From positions 1 through 16,149 of the forward strand of contig CAZWHE010000092.1 in the NCBI GenBank assembly GCA_964633825.1: a stretch of 16,149 bases of DNA, given 5' to 3'. The position numbers and the translations under genes are program-made. Origin of the DNA: CAZWHE01 sp964633825. GTDB taxonomy: Bacteria > Planctomycetota > B15-G4 > CAYZWU01. Shown here one piece after another: positions 14,043 to 16,149 of this stretch; the stretch's first letter is position 1, and each line of letters begins with the position of its first letter. The notes under the pieces were generated by a model, which searched no databases, was not told the DNA's origin, and saw only the letters and a list, made by a program, of their open reading frames with translations.

Positions 14043-16004
14043 CTGTTCCAGAACGGCGTCGTAAAAGGAGTGGGGCTCGTATAGGGCCGACCAATTCTTG
14101 GAGTACTCCTCTCCGGGCATGGCTGCATTTTCCTTCGACGAAATCGCCGTCTTCGACGAAATCGCCGTCTTCGACGAAATCGTAAAATTGAACCCCAGAA
14201 TGCGGCCTTCCTTCAGAGAGAGGCCTTTCGAAAGAGCGGCGTCTTCAGGCACAAAACAGTTTGCTGTCCCTCCTCCCAGCTCCTTTGGAATGCGGATGAG
14301 CATCCTTTTCCTGCCGCCTCTGTCGAAAGATTCGACAAGAACGCCGTCCAGCGGGGTTTCTCCCTTGTAGAGAGCGGGGTTTCCGAAGAGGGCGCGCAGA
14401 GAGCATTCGGCCGTGTAGACATCCCCGCGCGGAGGCTCGTCTCCGTTGGCGGGGATGATGCGGACATCGGACTGAAACCTCCCCAGGCGGCCGCTTCCGT
14501 CGAGGTGGATCACCACCTGGAGCGGAATCCCGGAATCGAAGCCCAGAATAAGGGCGTTCTCGTTCCAGCACGCCAGGACCCTGCAGTCCCCCGGCGCATC
14601 GGGGCCGGATCGGAAAAAGATATCCCTCGAGAGGAGGGTGGCGGGCAGGCTTCCTTCCGCCGGTGTCCCGTAGGGGATTTTCCCGGTGAAAGTGGAGAGC
14701 GGAAAGGGGTCCAGGCCGTCGGCGAGCCCGTCTCCGTCCGTGTCGCTGTCTCGGGGATCCGAGCCTTTGTAGATGCCGGCGCAGAATTCGGCCAGGTCGG
14801 CGAGGCCGTCCCCGTCGGTGTCGGGCCGGGCGGGATCGGTTCCGAGCCTGCTTTCGTCCATGGGCCAGCGGGGATCGGAGTCGGGAAGCCCGTCCCCGTC
14901 GCTGTCCTTCGCCTCGATCCAGCCGCTCCAAGGCGCGGAGGCATTCCCAAAGCCGCCGTAGCGCCGCAGAACCGCGGCCTGGCCGTCGAAGAGATCCCCG
15001 GCGTCGAAGATTTCACCTTCATTCAAGGGATAGTTCTCGAGAAAGTGGCCGTGAAGCATGGCGGGTGCGCCCTCCCGACCGCTGTTGACAAGGCTTTCGA
15101 GGGAGTGCTGGAACTCGTGGACGAAGGTCCACCACGCGTCGAGGACGGTCTGATCGGCGGCGAGGGGCGCCGGGGCCGCCGCTGTTGCACCGAAAGAAAG
15201 GACAGAACCGTTTCCGAGGCGCCCCCCCCCGCAGTTCAGCTCCGCGCCCGGGACGATCGCATGGATCGCGGGCGGGCCCTGTTCGAGGAGTTTCCTCTTT
15301 TCCAGATCGTTTTCCACGGCAAAGGGGAGAAAGGCCTCTTCCACGGGAAAGCGGGCTTTGAGCCCGGCGTAAGAGAGATCGAGGTTCAGGCGGCCCAGCG
15401 AGTTGCGGAAGAAGAAAATCCGCGCAAGCTCGAATCCTTTCCCGGCGGCCTGAAATCCGGGGTTCGGTTTTTTCGGCTCCTCGTTGTTTTCGTCCGCTTT
15501 GTCGTAAAAAAGCGCGAGGACTTCGAGGTTGGTCATTCCGAGAAGACCCGTCTCCTCTCCGTTGAGGGTTCTGACCCGCACTTCGGGCGTTCGTTTCGTA
15601 ACCGGGTTGCCCTCCGAATCGGCCTGGCCGGCCGAGTAGTAATAGACTGTGTCCGGGTTCAGGCCCGAGTCGTTGAAAATATTGTCCCGAAGGGCCGGCG
15701 TCCGGTGGATGGGCTTGTCCGGCTTGGGCTTTCCTTCTTCCCGGCGGAAGATGAGCAGAACCTGCTCCCCGAGAGGAACGGAGGTGCTGAAGCCGGCGGG
15801 GTAAACGACGCGGACCGCCGCCGTGGTTTTAAAGGGCGTCACATCCAGCTCGCCGAGGGGAGGTTCCCGTTCACGGACGTCGATTTTGAACGGTTTGGCC
15901 CGGAGCGCGCCGAAGGATATTTTCACCTCGGTCCTGCCCGGAGCCAGCGCCTTCACCAGGCCTTTCTGCGAGATTTCGATGATACCCTTGGGGTAGAGCG
16001 TCAT
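14031..16004 (-). CDS. Multidomain extracellular protein with HEFQH zinc-protease motif (5' end uncertain)
   Basis: 657 residues from ATG 16004. The reading frame stays open 35 codons further upstream to a TAA at 16110-16112, and that stretch (GGRSFLRVAGRDQYGGLTLL) looks like part of the same Ig-like domain, so the true 5' end may be upstream or broken. Domains: Ig-like (BIG2-type; LVKALAPGRTEVKISFG) to ~50; fibronectin-III-like ~55-150 (SGLNPDTVYYYSAGQAD); a zincin-like domain ~160-360 with WTFVHEFQHSL (His296, Glu297, His300) followed by LHGHFLENYPLNEGEIFDAG, where the third ligand is not obvious; three thrombospondin-type-3-like Ca2+ repeats (DSDGDG ~367, DTDGDG ~396 and ~420); and a CBM9/DOMON-like domain ~450-610 (NENALILGFDSGIPLQVVIH). 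A low-complexity TISSKTAISSKTAISSK insert follows from an 18-bp repeat. No signal peptide is visible from this start, although the domains are of extracellular type. Probably a secreted protease or binding protein. Confidence 0.85.
   Translation of the reverse strand: MTLYPKGIIEISQKGLVKALAPGRTEVKISFGALRAKPFKIDVREREPPLGELDVTPFKTTAAVRVVYPAGFSTSVPLGEQVLLIFRREEGKPKPDKPIHRTPALRDNIFNDSGLNPDTVYYYSAGQADSEGNPVTKRTPEVRVRTLNGEETGLLGMTNLEVLALFYDKADENNEEPKKPNPGFQAAGKGFELARIFFFRNSLGRLNLDLSYAGLKARFPVEEAFLPFAVENDLEKRKLLEQGPPAIHAIVPGAELNCGGGRLGNGSVLSFGATAAAPAPLAADQTVLDAWWTFVHEFQHSLESLVNSGREGAPAMLHGHFLENYPLNEGEIFDAGDLFDGQAAVLRRYGGFGNASAPWSGWIEAKDSDGDGLPDSDPRWPMDESRLGTDPARPDTDGDGLADLAEFCAGIYKGSDPRDSDTDGDGLADGLDPFPLSTFTGKIPYGTPAEGSLPATLLSRDIFFRSGPDAPGDCRVLACWNENALILGFDSGIPLQVVIHLDGSGRLGRFQSDVRIIPANGDEPPRGDVYTAECSLRALFGNPALYKGETPLDGVLVESFDRGGRKRMLIRIPKELGGGTANCFVPEDAALSKGLSLKEGRILGFNFTISSKTAISSKTAISSKENAAMPGEEYSKNWSALYEPHSFYDAVLEQKKE
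14134..14182 (-). repeat. 18-bp in-frame tandem repeat inside the HEFQH protein gene
   Basis: TTCGACGAAATCGCCGTC occurs twice (14134-14151, 14152-14169) plus 13 bases of a third copy (14170-14182). On the coding strand it yields ISSKTA-ISSKTA-ISSK near the C-terminus. Confidence 0.95.
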
Positions 16005-16076
16005 CCCGAGCCCTTTATCGAGCAGCGTCAGTCCGCCGTACTGATCGCGGCCGGCTACCCTGAGAAAGGACCGGCC

Positions 16077-16107
16077 GCCCGATATCTTGGGCTTTTTTTG
16101 TTTTTTT
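16077..16107 (+). terminator. Plus-strand terminator-like hairpin with T7-G-T7
   Basis: GCCCGA (16077-16082), loop TATC, TTGGGC (16087-16092), then seven Ts, G, seven Ts. The form is that of an intrinsic terminator, but I see no plus-strand gene before it. On the minus strand the same bases are the A7-C-A7 run at the 5' end of the HEFQH frame. Confidence 0.45.
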
Positions 16108-16121
16108 ATTTATAGGGAGAT

Positions 16122-16149
16122 GATCGAGATGTTCTTGTAGATCTCGATC
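16122..16149. repeat. Perfect 9-bp inverted repeat at the window end
   Basis: GATCGAGAT (16122-16130) and ATCTCGATC (16141-16149) are exact reverse complements around a 10-base loop; the second arm ends on the last base of the window. Confidence 0.9.

Noticed and set aside
14505..16115. 536-codon plus-strand open frame opposite the HEFQH protein
   Set aside because: The minus strand has coherent domains (HEFQH, DxDGDG repeats). The plus frame is Arg/Gly/Val-rich, lacks a start site and domains, and ends in poly-T-encoded Phe/Leu.

Overview
The window looks like a piece of chromosome from an uncultured, GC-rich bacterium (about 60% GC by eye, not computed). Three things suggest this. Secreted proteins carry FG-GAP, right-handed beta-helix, gingipain-type and thrombospondin-type-3-like Ca2+ repeats. 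C-terminal domains of the beta-helix and beta-propeller proteins resemble tails I recall from Planctomycetota and related environmental phyla. There is also a small bacterial histone. I cannot fix the phylum from sequence alone; Planctomycetota or a neighbouring or candidate phylum is my best guess. There is no sign of phage, IS element, CRISPR, tRNA or rRNA.

Layout. Positions 1-4371 (minus strand) hold a secreted-protein cluster: an FG-GAP beta-propeller protein, then a beta-helix protein with a CARDB-like domain, then a tandem paralogue of it cut by the window start. A 385-nt divergent regulatory region (4372-4756) separates this from a C25 (gingipain-like) cysteine protease on the plus strand (4757-6892), which is closed by a clean intrinsic terminator. 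Positions 7037-11034 (plus) form a probable operon: a secreted protein resembling a degenerate zincin (apparently leaderless), an M20 amidohydrolase, a zinc alcohol dehydrogenase and a tiny two-helix membrane protein. A long-chain acyl-CoA synthetase (11076-12908, minus) converges on it. A 59-residue histone-fold protein (13052-13231, minus) has its own promoter candidates and terminator. A small lipoprotein gene (13453-14001, plus) diverges from it. A large multidomain protein with an HEFQH zinc-protease motif (14031-16004, minus) runs to the window end, where its 5' end looks interrupted.

How the genes work together. The left part and the far right encode envelope or extracellular proteins: carbohydrate- or protein-binding scaffolds and two proteases. 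The centre encodes hydrolysis and oxidation of small molecules plus fatty-acid activation. No single pathway ties them together. The main highlight is the histone: a minimal histone fold that keeps the Arg-Asp clamp seven residues apart but stops almost immediately afterwards. Three perfect short tandem duplications (18 bp x2, 15 bp x3, 18 bp x2.7) in 16 kb are a second unusual feature.
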